Part shown: positions 41,779 to 55,423 of the stretch, one piece after another | How the letters are laid out: every line of letters begins with the position of its first letter | How positions within the stretch are numbered: the stretch's first letter is position 1 | The notes under the pieces: model-generated | Databases searched by the model: none | Seen by the model: only the letters and a program-made list of their open reading frames with translations | Told to the model about the DNA's origin: nothing | Origin: Nocardioides sp. QY071 | GTDB lineage: Bacteria > Actinomycetota > Actinomycetes > Propionibacteriales > Nocardioidaceae | DNA length: 64,000 nucleotides | Assembly: GCF_029961765.1 (NCBI RefSeq) | Contig: NZ_CP124681.1 | Span: forward strand, 2,480,001 to 2,544,000 | Reading direction: 5' to 3' | Position numbers and translations under genes: made by a program

Positions 41779-42327
41779 TCAGGCTGCGTGGTCGAGCTCG
41801 GCGACGCAGGCGGCACCGATCATCTGCCCCCAGCGCTCGGCGCGGGCGTCCTCACCAGGGCACAGTGGTCCGCGGGTTCCGTCGACGAGGAAGGCGACGG
41901 GCTTGCGGAGCAGGTGGAAGCCGCGGCGCCGCAGCAGCCGGGCCGCGGTGACGCCGGCCGCCACGGGGAGCCTGCGGACCTTCGCGACCCGGGTGTCGAA
42001 GACCGCGACCAGGCTGGTCCCGAACCGGTCCGGTACGGCGTGCGCGATCCACTCGCGGGCTCCGATCTTCGCCCGCTCGGCCGGTGCGCCCTGACGGACG
42101 GCGTCCTGACGGCTGCTCGGCCGGCTCAGCGAGAAGGCGTGGGTCGGCGCGCCGACCACGAGCAGGTCGACGTCGACGGGGCCGGTGGAGGCCAGCGAGG
42201 TGACGGGGACGTGGTGCGCCTCGAAGCCGGAGCGCTGCAGGCCCCGCACGATCGCTTGCGCCACCTGGGCCGTGTTGTCGAACAGCGACTCGTAGACCAC
42301 GAGCGCGCTGGGTGCCTCGCGGCTCAT
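41779..42327 (-). CDS. Flavodoxin-domain protein
   Basis: 182 residues. The N-terminal flavodoxin fold has the FMN-phosphate loop VVYESLFDNTAQVAQAI and VDLLVVGAPTHAFSLSRP. The C-terminal part (FHLLRKPVAFLVDGTRGPLCPGED) is typical of the actinobacterial group that accompanies universal stress genes. Likely a small electron-transfer or redox-stress protein. It overlaps the upstream usp gene by four bases and so is the end of the usp-usp-flavodoxin operon headed by a DosR-like box. Confidence 0.8.
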   Translation of the reverse strand: MSREAPSALVVYESLFDNTAQVAQAIVRGLQRSGFEAHHVPVTSLASTGPVDVDLLVVGAPTHAFSLSRPSSRQDAVRQGAPAERAKIGAREWIAHAVPDRFGTSLVAVFDTRVAKVRRLPVAAGVTAARLLRRRGFHLLRKPVAFLVDGTRGPLCPGEDARAERWGQMIGAACVAELDHAA

Positions 42328-43172
42328 GACGGCAGGACGACCGTCGGCTCGGGCACGACCGCGACGGTCGTGTGCGCCCGTTCCACGACGGCCGTCGCGA
42401 TCGATCCGGTGACCAGGCGGCCGACGGTGTCGAGCGGGTGCCGGCCGACCACGACGAGGTCCCAGGCCGCGGTGCGGCCGCCGAGGACGTCGTCGACGAG
42501 CCCGTGGGTGACGCGCATGGTCACCGGGACGTCGGGGTACTTCTCGGCGAAGCCGGCGACGGTCTCGGCGAGCAGCAGGTGTGCCTCGTCCTCGGGTCCG
42601 AGGTCGACGTCCTCGACACGCACGTTGCGCAGGCCCGCCACGGCGGTGACCACGTCCCACACGACGTGGACCACCGTCAGGGCATGACCGCGCAGCGAGG
42701 CCTGCGTGAAGGCGAAGTCGAGGACGGTGAGGGAGGACTCGGTGCCGTCGACGCCGACGAGCACACCCTTGCCGCGGTGCTCCTCGGCTCGAGGACGGCA
42801 CACGACGACCGGGCAGTACGAGAGCCGGCTGACCGCGGCGCTGACGGAGCCGAGCAGCATGCTGCGGACCGTGCCGCGGCCCCGGGACCCGACGACCAGG
42901 AGGTGCGCGTCGTGGGAGAGCTCGACCAGGGTGCCTCGGGGGTCGTCAGCAGCGGTCAGGCCGGTCACGTCGACGTCGGGCGCGGCCTCGCGCGCCAGCC
43001 GGACAGCCTCGGCGTTGATGCGGTGGACGGCGCCCTCGTCGGCGCTGAGGACGACGAGGGGCCGGCGCTCGAGGGCGGCCTGCTCCGCGGCCCAGGCGAT
43101 GGCGCGGGCGGCGTGCTTCGAGCCGTCGGCGCCCACGACGATGCTGCCGGGCCGGATGGTGGTGGTGCTCAT
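42324..43172 (-). CDS. Tandem universal stress protein
   Basis: 282 residues with two Usp domains. The first has IVVGADGSKHAARAIAWAAE and the ATP-loop GSRGRGTVRSMLLGSVSAAVSR, close to G-x2-G-x9-G(S/T). The second has VLVGVDGTESSLTVLDFAFT and VVGRHPLDTVGRLVTGSIATAV. It is like the DosR-controlled Usp proteins of M. tuberculosis, which bind ATP and affect growth arrest. It is 9 bp downstream of another usp gene and overlaps the flavodoxin gene. Confidence 0.88.
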   Translation of the reverse strand: MSTTTIRPGSIVVGADGSKHAARAIAWAAEQAALERRPLVVLSADEGAVHRINAEAVRLAREAAPDVDVTGLTAADDPRGTLVELSHDAHLLVVGSRGRGTVRSMLLGSVSAAVSRLSYCPVVVCRPRAEEHRGKGVLVGVDGTESSLTVLDFAFTQASLRGHALTVVHVVWDVVTAVAGLRNVRVEDVDLGPEDEAHLLLAETVAGFAEKYPDVPVTMRVTHGLVDDVLGGRTAAWDLVVVGRHPLDTVGRLVTGSIATAVVERAHTTVAVVPEPTVVLPS

Positions 43173-43181
43173 CGCTATCCC

Positions 43182-44105
43182 TCAGCTCTCGGCCGGGGCG
43201 TCGGCCTGCGGTACGACGACCACGGTGGTGTGCGAGCGTTCGACGACGGAGGTGGCGACCGCTCCGGTCACCAGACGCAGCAGGGAGTCGACCGGGTGCC
43301 GGCCGACGACGATGAGGTTCCACAGGGCACCGGTGTCGCTCAGGCAGTCCTCGGCCATCCCGCGGGCGAGGCGGAGATCCACCGACACCTCGGGGAACTT
43401 CGAGGCGATCCCGGCGACGCTCTCGCCGAGCAGGACCCGGTACTGGTCGAGGCCGGTCTCGCGCGGCGAGACCATGACAGGACCGTGCATGGCCCCGACC
43501 TCGTCCCACACGGCGTGGACGACGGTGAGGGGGAGGCCCATCAGCGACGCCTGCTGGAAGGCGAACTCGATGACGGGCAGGGACTCAGCGGTGCCGTCGG
43601 CACCGACGAGGATGCCCTGCCGGGTCCGGTCCTCGTGCCGCTCGGGGCGGCACACGACCACCGGGCAGCCGGCGTCGCGGCTGACCGCGGCGCTGACCGA
43701 TCCGAGCAGCTTGCTGCGCAGGACGCCGCGGCCCCGGGAGCCGAGGACGAGCAGGGGCACATCCCGGGAGATCTCGACGAGCACGTGGCGCGGATCGCCG
43801 ATCCGGGCCGCGGTCGTCACGTCCAGGCCGGGGTGCAGGTGCAGGGCGACCTCGGCGGCCTCCTGCGCCAGCGCACGGGCGCTGACGAGGGCCTGGTGGG
43901 GATCCCAGGAGTAGACGGCGCCCATGCCGCTCCAGGCCGCGGTGGGGACCTCGGGCCCGTTCACGGCGGTGACGACGGTCAATGGGCGTCGCTCGAGGAA
44001 GGCCTGCTCGGCGGCCCAGCGGACGGCGCGGTCGGCGTCGTCGGAGCCGTCGGTGGCGACGACGATGCTGTTCGCGGCGACGGGGTCGAGAGAGTCAGTG
44101 GTCAT
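43182..44105 (-). CDS. Tandem universal stress protein
   Basis: 307 residues with two Usp domains, paralogous to the next gene: IVVATDGSDDADRAVRWAAE, GSRGRGVLRSKLLGSVSAAVSR, then ILVGADGTAESLPVIEFAFQ and VVGRHPVDSLLRLVTGAVAT. ATG 44105 lies inside the end of cydDC (11-bp overlap). A DosR-like box 58 bp upstream, within the cydDC 3' end, suggests its own inducible promoter in addition to read-through from cydABDC. Confidence 0.88.
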   Translation of the reverse strand: MTTDSLDPVAANSIVVATDGSDDADRAVRWAAEQAFLERRPLTVVTAVNGPEVPTAAWSGMGAVYSWDPHQALVSARALAQEAAEVALHLHPGLDVTTAARIGDPRHVLVEISRDVPLLVLGSRGRGVLRSKLLGSVSAAVSRDAGCPVVVCRPERHEDRTRQGILVGADGTAESLPVIEFAFQQASLMGLPLTVVHAVWDEVGAMHGPVMVSPRETGLDQYRVLLGESVAGIASKFPEVSVDLRLARGMAEDCLSDTGALWNLIVVGRHPVDSLLRLVTGAVATSVVERSHTTVVVVPQADAPAES

Positions 44106-47100
44106 GCGTCCAGCGTGGTGCGGGCCCGCTCGCGCCGGTACGGGCCGATGCCCCGGACCGGCCGGGACCTTCGACCCGCGGCTCCATCCGGACCGTCCGG
44201 TCGACCAGGTCGAGACCCACCGCACCGTGGGTGATCCACAGCACCGATCGGTCGCGGGGCCCGGCGAGCAGCTCGCGGGCCACGGCCTCGGCCGTGGGGT
44301 GGTCGAGGTGCGCTGTCGGCTCGTCGAGCACCAGCACGGGGTGATCAGCGAGCAGCGAGCGGGCGACGCCGAGACGGGCTCGCTCGCCGCCGGAGAGACT
44401 TCCGTGCCCGGCGCCCAGCCAGGTGCCCAGGCCGTCCGGCAGGCCGTCCAGCCAGGCGCCGAGGTGAGCGCGCCGCAGTGCTTGGTCGACCTCGGCGTCG
44501 CTCGCGCCGGGCCGCGCCAGACGGACGTTCTCGGCCAGCGTGGTGGCGAAGACGTGGGGGGCGTCGTCGACGAGGCCGACCTGCCGTCGTACGTCGTCCG
44601 GGGCCAGGTGCTCCAGGCGCGCGCCGCCGAGGCGAGCGTCTCCGGACATGGGGTCGAGGAAGCGCAGCAGGACGGCGGCCAGGGTGCTCTTGCCGCAGCC
44701 GGAGGGCCCGACCACGGCGATGCGCCGGCCGGGAGCCAGATCGAGGGAGACCGGCGGGGCGAGGGGAGCGCGCAGGTCCCACCGCGCCGTGACCGCGTCG
44801 AGCGCGACCGCGTCGCCCTGCGAGGCGGTGCGGCTCGGGAAGTCGGAGACTGCCGGCGGGCTCGTCTCGAGGGCCTGCAGCCGGTCGTCGGCGGCGGCGG
44901 TGCGCGCTGCCAGGACGCCGGCGTCGGCACAGGGCAGGGTGACGTCGGCGAGGGCCAGCGGGAGGAGGACGAGAAGCGCCATGACCGGACCGGAGATGCG
45001 CCCGTCCGCGAGGGGGCCGGAGCTCACGACCGCCATGGTCGCGACGGCTGCACCGCTGCCCGTGAGGATCAGGGCGCGGGCTGCCGCCAGCCACCGTGCG
45101 GCGGAGCTCGACACGGCCCCGATCTGTGCGCTGGTGCCGGCGGCGCGTCCGGCCGCCGGGAGCGATCGCTGCCACATGCGCAGCTCACTGCCGACCTGCA
45201 CCGCCTCGACCACCGTGTCGGACAGGGCGGCGCGGAGCCCGACGAGACGGCGTTCGGCTGCGCGTGCCCCGTGGCGTGCCACCACGAACGCAAGGCCCCC
45301 CAGGAGCGGGAGCGACGCCACGACGGCGCCCGCGGCGGGCAGCAGGAGTGCTGCGACCAGGGCTGCCGACAGGCCGACCAGCCCGAGCTGGGTCATCGGC
45401 ATCCGGACCCGCAGCTGGCGGTCGACGACGCTGTCGACGTCGTCGACCACGCTGCTGAGGACGTCACCCCGTCGCCGGCCGATACGGCCGGGCACCAGCG
45501 GGACCAGCGCGTCGTACACCTCGACCCGGCGGCGCGCCAACAGGCGCAGCGCCGCATCGTGGGACCACAGGCGCTCGACGTAGCGCAGCACGGGCCGGGC
45601 GAGGCCGAAGGCCCGGACTCCCACGACGGCGACGAGCAGGGTCAGCACTGCAGGTCGCGTGGAGGCCTGCACGATCAGCCAGCCGGCCGTCGCGGTGAGC
45701 GCCACGCCGGAGGCCGAAGCGAGGGCACCCAGCACCGTGGCTCCCACGAGTCGGCGATTCTCGGCTCCGCCCGGCTCGGCGGAGCGTTGCGCCGCTGGGC
45801 CGATCGGTGCCGCCGGGACCACAGCCGGCCGCAGCAGAGGCGGGGCAGCGGTCGGCGGCGGTGGCAGCTCGATGCGCCGGTCGGCCAGGTCGACCAGCCT
45901 CGGGCGGTGGGCGACCACCACGACGCCGCGGTTCCGGGCGAGGGTGACGATGGTGTCGGCGATGACCTGCTCGGTGAGCTCGTCGAGGTGGGCGGTCGGC
46001 TCGTCGAGGAACACCCAGGGACGCTCGGCCAGCACGATCCGCGCCAGGGCCAGGCGCGCCCGCTCGCCCGCCGAGAGCGTCAGGCCGTCCTCGCCGAGGT
46101 CGCTGTCGAGTCCGTCGGGCAGGGCGCGGACGCGCTCCTCGAGAGCGACCTCCCGCAGCACCGCCCACAGGTGGTCGTCGGTCGCGGCGCTGGACGCGAT
46201 GCGGAGGTTGTCGGCGATGCTGCCGGAGACGAACAGGGGCTGTTGCGGGAGCCATGCGACCTGGGCCTGCCAGGCGCGGCCGCCGACCTCCTGGCCGCCG
46301 GCACTGATCGTGCCGCTGTCGAGGGACACCAGTCCGGCCGCCGCAGCGAGCAGGGTGGACTTGCCGCAACCGGACGGTCCGGTGAGAGCAGTGATGCCGC
46401 GCGCCGGGATGACCGCGGAGACGTCGCGCACGGCGGGCGTCGTACGTCCGCGCCAGGTGACGGTGACGTGGTCGAGGACGAGGGGGCAACCCGTCGGCGC
46501 CGCCCGGTCGAGACCGTCGTCCGGCGTTGCCGCCAGGGCGTCGTGCGCAGCGGCGAAGGTCGCGGCGCCCTCGGCGGCGGCATGGAACTCCGCACCGACC
46601 CGGCGCAGCGGCCAGTACGCCTCGGGCGCGAGGAGCAGGACCACGAGCGCGGTGTGCAGGCCGAGCCCGCCCGAGGCGAGGCGGACCCCGACGGTCACCG
46701 CGACCAGCGCGACCGACAGTGTCGCGACCAGCTCGAGGACCGCGGACGACGCGAAGGCGATGCGCAGGGTGCCCAGCGAGGCGCGTCGGTAGCGGTCGGT
46801 GACCTCGGCGATCCGCGCGGACTGGGCCCGGGCGCGGCGGTGCGCGACCAGCGTGGGAAGGCCGCGCACCACGTCGAGGAAGTGACCCGAGAGTGAGGCC
46901 ATCGCGCGCCACTGCTCCTCGGCGCGATCGCGGGTCGCGAGCCCGACCAGGGCCCCGAACACGGGCACGAGCGGAAGGGTGGCGAGCACGATCACCGCGC
47001 TGAGCAGGTCCTGGGTCGCGATCGCGACGACCGTGAGCGGCGGCAGCACGGCGGCGACCACGAGGGCGGGGACGTAGCGCGTGACGTAGGGCTCCACGGC

Positions 47101-47453
47101 GGCGACGCCGCGCGTCGCGAGCACGACCTCCTCGCCGGTGCCGGTCGTGGGCCCGGCCCGGTCGACGTACGCCCCGACGAGGCGGTGGCGCAGCACGGTG
47201 CCGATCACCGAGGCGGCCCGCGCGGCGCACAGGTCCGCGCTCGCGCCGCTCGCCGCCCGCAGCGCGAGGACGCCGACGACGCCCCACGCCCAGCCCGACA
47301 GGTCCTGGCCGCGCAGCACGGCGACGAGGAGGCCCGACACGACCCACGCCTGCGCGAGGACCACCAGGCCGCCGGCCACGCCGGCCACGACGACACCGGT
47401 CAGCTCGGCCCGGGCCGGCGCCAGGAGGGCACGCAGCCGCGGGTCCGACGGCC

Positions 47454-47457
<4 letters not shown>
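44095..47457 (-). CDS. cydDC: CydDC fusion, ABC exporter for cytochrome bd assembly
   Basis: A 1120-residue fusion of CydD and CydC half-transporters, normally separate heterodimer partners in E. coli. Each half has a six-helix membrane domain and an ATPase: Walker A GPSGCGKSTLLAAAAG, signature LSAGERARLALAR and Walker B WVFLDEPTAHLD in the first; GPSGCGKSTLAAVLL, LSGGERARLGVAR and VLVLDEPTAHLD in the second. It exports thiols needed for cytochrome bd maturation. Its GTG/ATG start overlaps the cydB stop. Its 3' end holds a DosR-like box and the start of a usp gene. Confidence 0.92.
44164..44177. promoter_or_regulatory. DosR/DevR-like box, usp-usp-flavodoxin promoter
   Basis: GGGACCTTCGACCC sits 58 bp before the usp gene at 44105, within the cydDC coding end. 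The spacing to the start codon equals that of the arcA site (58 bp). Confidence 0.65.
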
Positions 47458-48473
<1,016 letters not shown>

Positions 48474-48494
48474 GGTGGGTCTCCTCGCGGGCGC

Positions 48495-49928
48495 TCAGTA
48501 GGCGAAGGCGAGGGGACGGTCCTCGCCACTGTCGGTCGGTACGTCGGGCGGCAGCTCCTCGGCGCCCTTGCGGATCCAGGTGAGCAGCAACCGCACCTCG
48601 ACCACCGCGAGCACGCCGTACACCGCCGTCAGGGAGAGCAACGAGATCCAGGCCTCGGTGGTGGACAGCCCCGGGGACACCGAGTGCTCGGTCGTCATCA
48701 GGCCGAACACGGCCCAGGGCTGGCGTCCCATCTCGGTGAAGATCCAGCCGAAGGAGTTGGCGAACAGCGGCAGGAACGGGAGCGCGACGGCGGCGGCCAG
48801 GACGGCGCGCCCCTGCGGGCTCCGGCCCTTCCGGGTCGCCCAGAGCACCCACGCGGCAACGGCTGCGCCGGCGATGCCCAGGCCCATCATCAGCCGGAAC
48901 GTCCAGTAAGTCAGCGGGATCACCGGCGTGTAGTCGCCGGGGGAGTAGTACGCCGCGCCGGGGTCGGCGCCGTAGGCCTCCTCGTACTTGGCGCGCAGGT
49001 CGTTGATCCCCTCGACCTCACCGTCGGGCGTACCGGTGGCGAGGAAGGACAGCAGCCCGGGAATCTTGATGGAGAAGGTCTCCTTCTCGCCGTCGAGGCT
49101 GCCGAGCTGGAAGACCGAGAAGTCCGCCGGCTGCTCGGTCTCGTAGAGCCCCTCGGCCGCGGCCATCTTCATCGGCTGGACCTCGGTCATGATCTTGCCC
49201 TGGACGTCGCCGCTGACGAAGACCCCCAGAGCGGCCACCAGCACGATCCAGGCACCGGTGCGCACCGCGGGGCGGTAGACGCCACGGTCCTCCTCGGACC
49301 GGGCCCGGCGCAGGTGCCACAGGGCGATGCCGAGCACGAAGGCGGCTCCGGTCATGTAGGCGGACAGCACGACGTGCGGGAACGTGACGAGCTGGACCTT
49401 GTTGAACAGGACCGCAGCGAAGTCGTCCATCTCTGCCCGGCCCGTCTCGGGGTTGAAGGCGTAGCCGACCGGGTGCTGCATCCACGAGTTGGCGGCGAGG
49501 ATGAAGTACGCCGAGAACAGCGTCCCGACGTGGACGAGCACGATGCAGGCCGCGTGCAGCTTGGGCGAGAGCCGGTCCCAGCCGAAGATCCACAGGCCGA
49601 GGAAGGTCGACTCGAGGAAGAAGGCGAGCAGCCCCTCGATCGCCAGCGGGGCGCCGAAGACGTCGCCGACGAAGCGGGAGTAGTCGCTCCAGTTCATGCC
49701 GAACTGGAACTCCTGCACGATGCCGGTCACCACGCCGATCGCGAAGTTGATGAGGAACAGCTTGCCGAAGAACTTCGTCAGGCGCAGCCAGCGCTCGTCC
49801 CGGGTGCGCAGCCAGGTGATCTCGTAACCGGCGATGATCGCCGAGAGGCCGATCGTGATGGGGACGAACAGGAAGTGGTAGACGGTCGTGATGGCGAACT
49901 GCCACCGTGCGATGTCGGTCGGGTCCAC
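48495..49928 (-). CDS. cydA: CydA, cytochrome bd oxidase subunit I
   Basis: A 477-residue quinol oxidase subunit carrying hemes b558, b595 and d. It reduces oxygen at very low concentration. Heme-ligand regions are visible: VYHFLFVPITIGLSA near the N-terminus (His), EGLLAFFLESTFLGLWIFGW (Glu) and a Met within the EFQFGMNWSDYSR neighbourhood. The Q-loop is of the short type. The GTG start follows AGGAG by six bases. A DosR-like box is 109 bp upstream. First gene of cydA-cydB-cydDC. Confidence 0.95.
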   Translation of the reverse strand: MDPTDIARWQFAITTVYHFLFVPITIGLSAIIAGYEITWLRTRDERWLRLTKFFGKLFLINFAIGVVTGIVQEFQFGMNWSDYSRFVGDVFGAPLAIEGLLAFFLESTFLGLWIFGWDRLSPKLHAACIVLVHVGTLFSAYFILAANSWMQHPVGYAFNPETGRAEMDDFAAVLFNKVQLVTFPHVVLSAYMTGAAFVLGIALWHLRRARSEEDRGVYRPAVRTGAWIVLVAALGVFVSGDVQGKIMTEVQPMKMAAAEGLYETEQPADFSVFQLGSLDGEKETFSIKIPGLLSFLATGTPDGEVEGINDLRAKYEEAYGADPGAAYYSPGDYTPVIPLTYWTFRLMMGLGIAGAAVAAWVLWATRKGRSPQGRAVLAAAVALPFLPLFANSFGWIFTEMGRQPWAVFGLMTTEHSVSPGLSTTEAWISLLSLTAVYGVLAVVEVRLLLTWIRKGAEELPPDVPTDSGEDRPLAFAY

Positions 49929-50012
49929 GGGTGCTCCTGGCAGGTGTCGGGAGGGGCGCGCTGGGGCAGGCGCCCGGTGACGACCACGCTAGGAAGCCGC
50001 GGGGGTCGAGCC

Positions 50013-50675
50013 CTACGGCCGGACTTCCTGCGGTGACGGGACCTTTGGCCCGCGGCGCCGGTCCGCGATCAGGAACGCGTCCGCGGCGTGCCGGGTCGTG
50101 CCTCCGAGCACGGCACCGGCGAGGGTCCCGGTCGCCGTGCCGAGGAGGACCACGGTGAGCCACGACCAGTCCGCACCTGCGACTCCGGCGCCGAGGAAGA
50201 TCACCGGCATCGCGGCCGTCCAGCCGATCGTGCTGGCCCGGACCCAGGACCACGGGTGCTCGACACGGCGCCGGACGACGACGGCCTGGGCCGCGCCGAG
50301 CAGCGCGCCGGCCATGGTGCCGAGCGCCGCGGCGCCGAGGAGCACCAACGGCAACGCAGGCGGGCGGCCGCCGTCGTCGGTCGAGAGGGTCGCAGGCGCG
50401 GAACCGGCCGCCCAGGCCAGCCCCGCGACGAGGACGGTGGCGCCGGCCCAGCGACGTGCGGCGGCCGGGCCGAGCGCGGTCCGCAGGACGCGCGCTTGCA
50501 GCACGCCGAGGGCGGTGCCCTCGACCAGACCACCGGCGACGACCACCCCGAGCGCGACGGCCGGCGGAGCCTCCCGGACGTCGGTGACCCAGGTCGCGAG
50601 GCGGGCAGCGCCGGCGGCGGCGGTGATGCCGATCGCCTCGGCCAGCGTGCAGGCGCCCAGCCAGGTGAGCCTCAT
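50013..50675 (-). CDS. Integral membrane protein, unknown function
   Basis: 220 residues with five or six hydrophobic segments: LTWLGACTLAEAIGITAAAG, AVALGVVVAGGLVEGTALGV, WAGATVLVAGLAWAAGS, VLLGAAALGTMAGALLGAAQ and VLLGTATGTLAGAVLGG. Repeated small-residue helices suggest an internal duplication (the EGTALGVLQARVLR and LGAAQAVVVRRRV segments resemble each other). No family recognised. It overlaps the Acg-like gene (ATGA) and so is cotranscribed with it; the cydA-side DosR-like box lies in its 3' end. Confidence 0.65.
   Translation of the reverse strand: MRLTWLGACTLAEAIGITAAAGAARLATWVTDVREAPPAVALGVVVAGGLVEGTALGVLQARVLRTALGPAAARRWAGATVLVAGLAWAAGSAPATLSTDDGGRPPALPLVLLGAAALGTMAGALLGAAQAVVVRRRVEHPWSWVRASTIGWTAAMPVIFLGAGVAGADWSWLTVVLLGTATGTLAGAVLGGTTRHAADAFLIADRRRGPKVPSPQEVRP
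50038..50051. promoter_or_regulatory. DosR/DevR-like box upstream of cydA
   Basis: GGGACCTTTGGCCC is the best match in the window to a DosR site. It lies 109 bp before the cydA start, inside the 3' end of the upstream gene on the same strand. Confidence 0.65.
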
Positions 50676-51658
50676 CGCTGCAGGACGTCGTCCAGCGGCC
50701 GCCGCGGGGTGCGGGGAAGGTCGCGGCGACCGATCGCCTGCCAGCCCACCCGGAGCAGCAGGTGGGGCTCGAACCGGGAGGCGAGCACCGTCTGCGCGAT
50801 CTCGTGACGCGTGCTCTCGACCTCGATGGGCTGCGTCATCGGGATGACCGACATCCCAGCGCGAGTCGCCTCGAGCCAGAGGTCGCTCATGGCCTCGCCG
50901 GTGCGTAGCCAGCTCCCCACGTCGTCGGCGTCACCGCCGAGGGCGATCACTCGCTCCCCGCCGTGGATGACCAGTCGGGTGTCCTCGAGCACGCCCGGCC
51001 GGAAGCGGGAACGGGCCTGCAGCGGGTCCGGGTCGTCGGGCAGCAGCTCGAGCGGAATGCCGTCCGGACCGTCGCGGTCGATCCAGCGGTCCTGCTCGAG
51101 CAGGCGGCGGCCCTCGACCTCGAGGAAGCTGATGGCGCGGTTGGCGAGCAGTTCGAGCCGGAACCGGGCGGCGTCGGTCGTCACGGCCTCCGCACGTGCT
51201 CCCCACAGGCCGGCGCGTCGGCACAGCTGGTCCAGCCGGTCGGGCGGGACTGGCCAGGCGGTGAACCGGCGCCGGTCCGTGCACCGGGCCCGAAGCAGGT
51301 CGATGTCGCCGCGGGCGACAGCGTGGTGGACCGAGCGTGAGACCACGATCCGGGCGAGGACGGCGTCGGGCGCGCCCGTGGGCAGCCGGTCGACGATCGT
51401 CTCCCACCCCAGGGCGCGCGCGGCGAACTGGAGGTGGTGCAGCGCAGCGCCGCAGCTGATGGTGAGGTTGCGACCGCGGGGGTCCTCCGCCGGCAGCCGG
51501 CGGCGTAGGTCGGCCTGCAGCTCGAGCGTGCCGTCGTGATGGCGCCACAACCAGGGCTGGGTGTTGTGGACGCTCGGAGCCAGGCACGCCAGCGAGACCA
51601 GGCGCTCGATCACGGCGACCGGCGCCCGCTCCGTGCGCGTCCCGAGTCGGTTCGACAT
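50672..51658 (-). CDS. Acg-like nitroreductase-family protein
   Basis: 328 residues with a two-lobe nitroreductase fold: SLACLAPSVHNTQPWLWRHH, the FMN-region start typical of this group, then ISCGAALHHLQFAARALGWE and a C-terminal EAMSDLWLEATRAGMSVIPM. It resembles Acg (Rv2032), a DosR-regulated dormancy protein that binds FMN but probably lacks normal nitroreductase turnover. ATG 51658 has GAGGGG eight bases upstream. It is divergent from devR, with a DosR-like box midway. Confidence 0.8.
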   Translation of the reverse strand: MSNRLGTRTERAPVAVIERLVSLACLAPSVHNTQPWLWRHHDGTLELQADLRRRLPAEDPRGRNLTISCGAALHHLQFAARALGWETIVDRLPTGAPDAVLARIVVSRSVHHAVARGDIDLLRARCTDRRRFTAWPVPPDRLDQLCRRAGLWGARAEAVTTDAARFRLELLANRAISFLEVEGRRLLEQDRWIDRDGPDGIPLELLPDDPDPLQARSRFRPGVLEDTRLVIHGGERVIALGGDADDVGSWLRTGEAMSDLWLEATRAGMSVIPMTQPIEVESTRHEIAQTVLASRFEPHLLLRVGWQAIGRRDLPRTPRRPLDDVLQR

Positions 51659-51720
51659 ACCCACGTCCCCCTCATTCTTCCGTGGAGTCTCACGGTGCCG
51701 GACGGGGCGCGGTAGCAGCA

Positions 51721-51734
51721 GGGCACAAGGTCCC
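51721..51734. promoter_or_regulatory. DosR/DevR-like box between acg-like gene and devR
   Basis: GGGCACAAGGTCCC, whose reverse complement is GGGACCTTGTGCCC. It sits 62 bp from the Acg-like start and 60 bp from devR, almost exactly centred, so it can serve both, including autoregulation. Confidence 0.62.
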
Positions 51735-51794
51735 CAAGTCGTGGGAGCGCGGTCCTGCCCCCAAGAGCGCCCGAACGGGACTACCGTGGGTGGG

Positions 51795-52440
51795 GTGAAC
51801 GACGAAGGTGCCCGCGAGGGCGACCAGCAGATCCGTGTCTACCTGCTCGACGACCACGAGATGATCCGGCGCGGCATCCGGGACCTCCTCGAGAGCGAGG
51901 GCGACATCGTGGTCGTCGGGGAGTCGGATTCCGCTGCCGAGGCCGCGCGCCGCATTCCCGCGCTGCGTCCCGACGTGGCGATCCTCGACGGGCGCCTGCC
52001 GGACGGCTCCGGCATCGACGTGTGCCGTGACGTCCGCTCCCAGGACCCCTCGATCAAGGCCCTCATCCTGACGTCCTACGACGACGATGACGCCCTGTTC
52101 TCCGCGATCATGGCCGGCGCGGCCGGATACGTCCTCAAGCAGGTCCGCGGCACCGACCTGCTCGACATCGTGCGGCGAGTGGCCGCCGGGCAGTCCACCC
52201 TCGACCCGTCGGTGACCGCGCAGGTGCTCGACCGCATCCGGTCCGGTCCGCCGGTCAACAAGGAGCTCGAGTCGCTCACCGACCAGGAGGGTCGGATCCT
52301 CGACCTGATCGGACAGGGGCTCACCAACCGGCAGATCGCGCGCGAGCTGCACCTCGCCGAGAAGACCGTGAAGAACTACGTCTCCTCGCTGCTCGCCAAG
52401 CTCGGCATGTCGAGTCGCACGCAGGCCGCGATCTTCGCTG

Positions 52441-52469
<29 letters not shown>
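51795..52469 (+). CDS. devR: DevR/DosR-type response regulator
   Basis: A 224-residue NarL/FixJ-family regulator. The receiver has the acidic pair in YLLDDHEMIRRGIRDLLE, the phospho-acceptor Asp near residue 65 (VAILDGRLPDGSG), Thr/Ser in LTSYDDDDA and Lys in GYVLKQVRG. The C-terminal HTH is LTDQEGRILDLIGQGLTNRQ to TVKNYVSSLLAKLGM. These match DevR/DosR, the hypoxia/NO dormancy regulator. GTG 51795 chosen. It overlaps the convergent PNPOx-like gene by 29 bp; devS is just beyond. Confidence 0.87.
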
Positions 52470-55413
<2,944 letters not shown>

Positions 55414-55423
55414 GGCACGCCCC

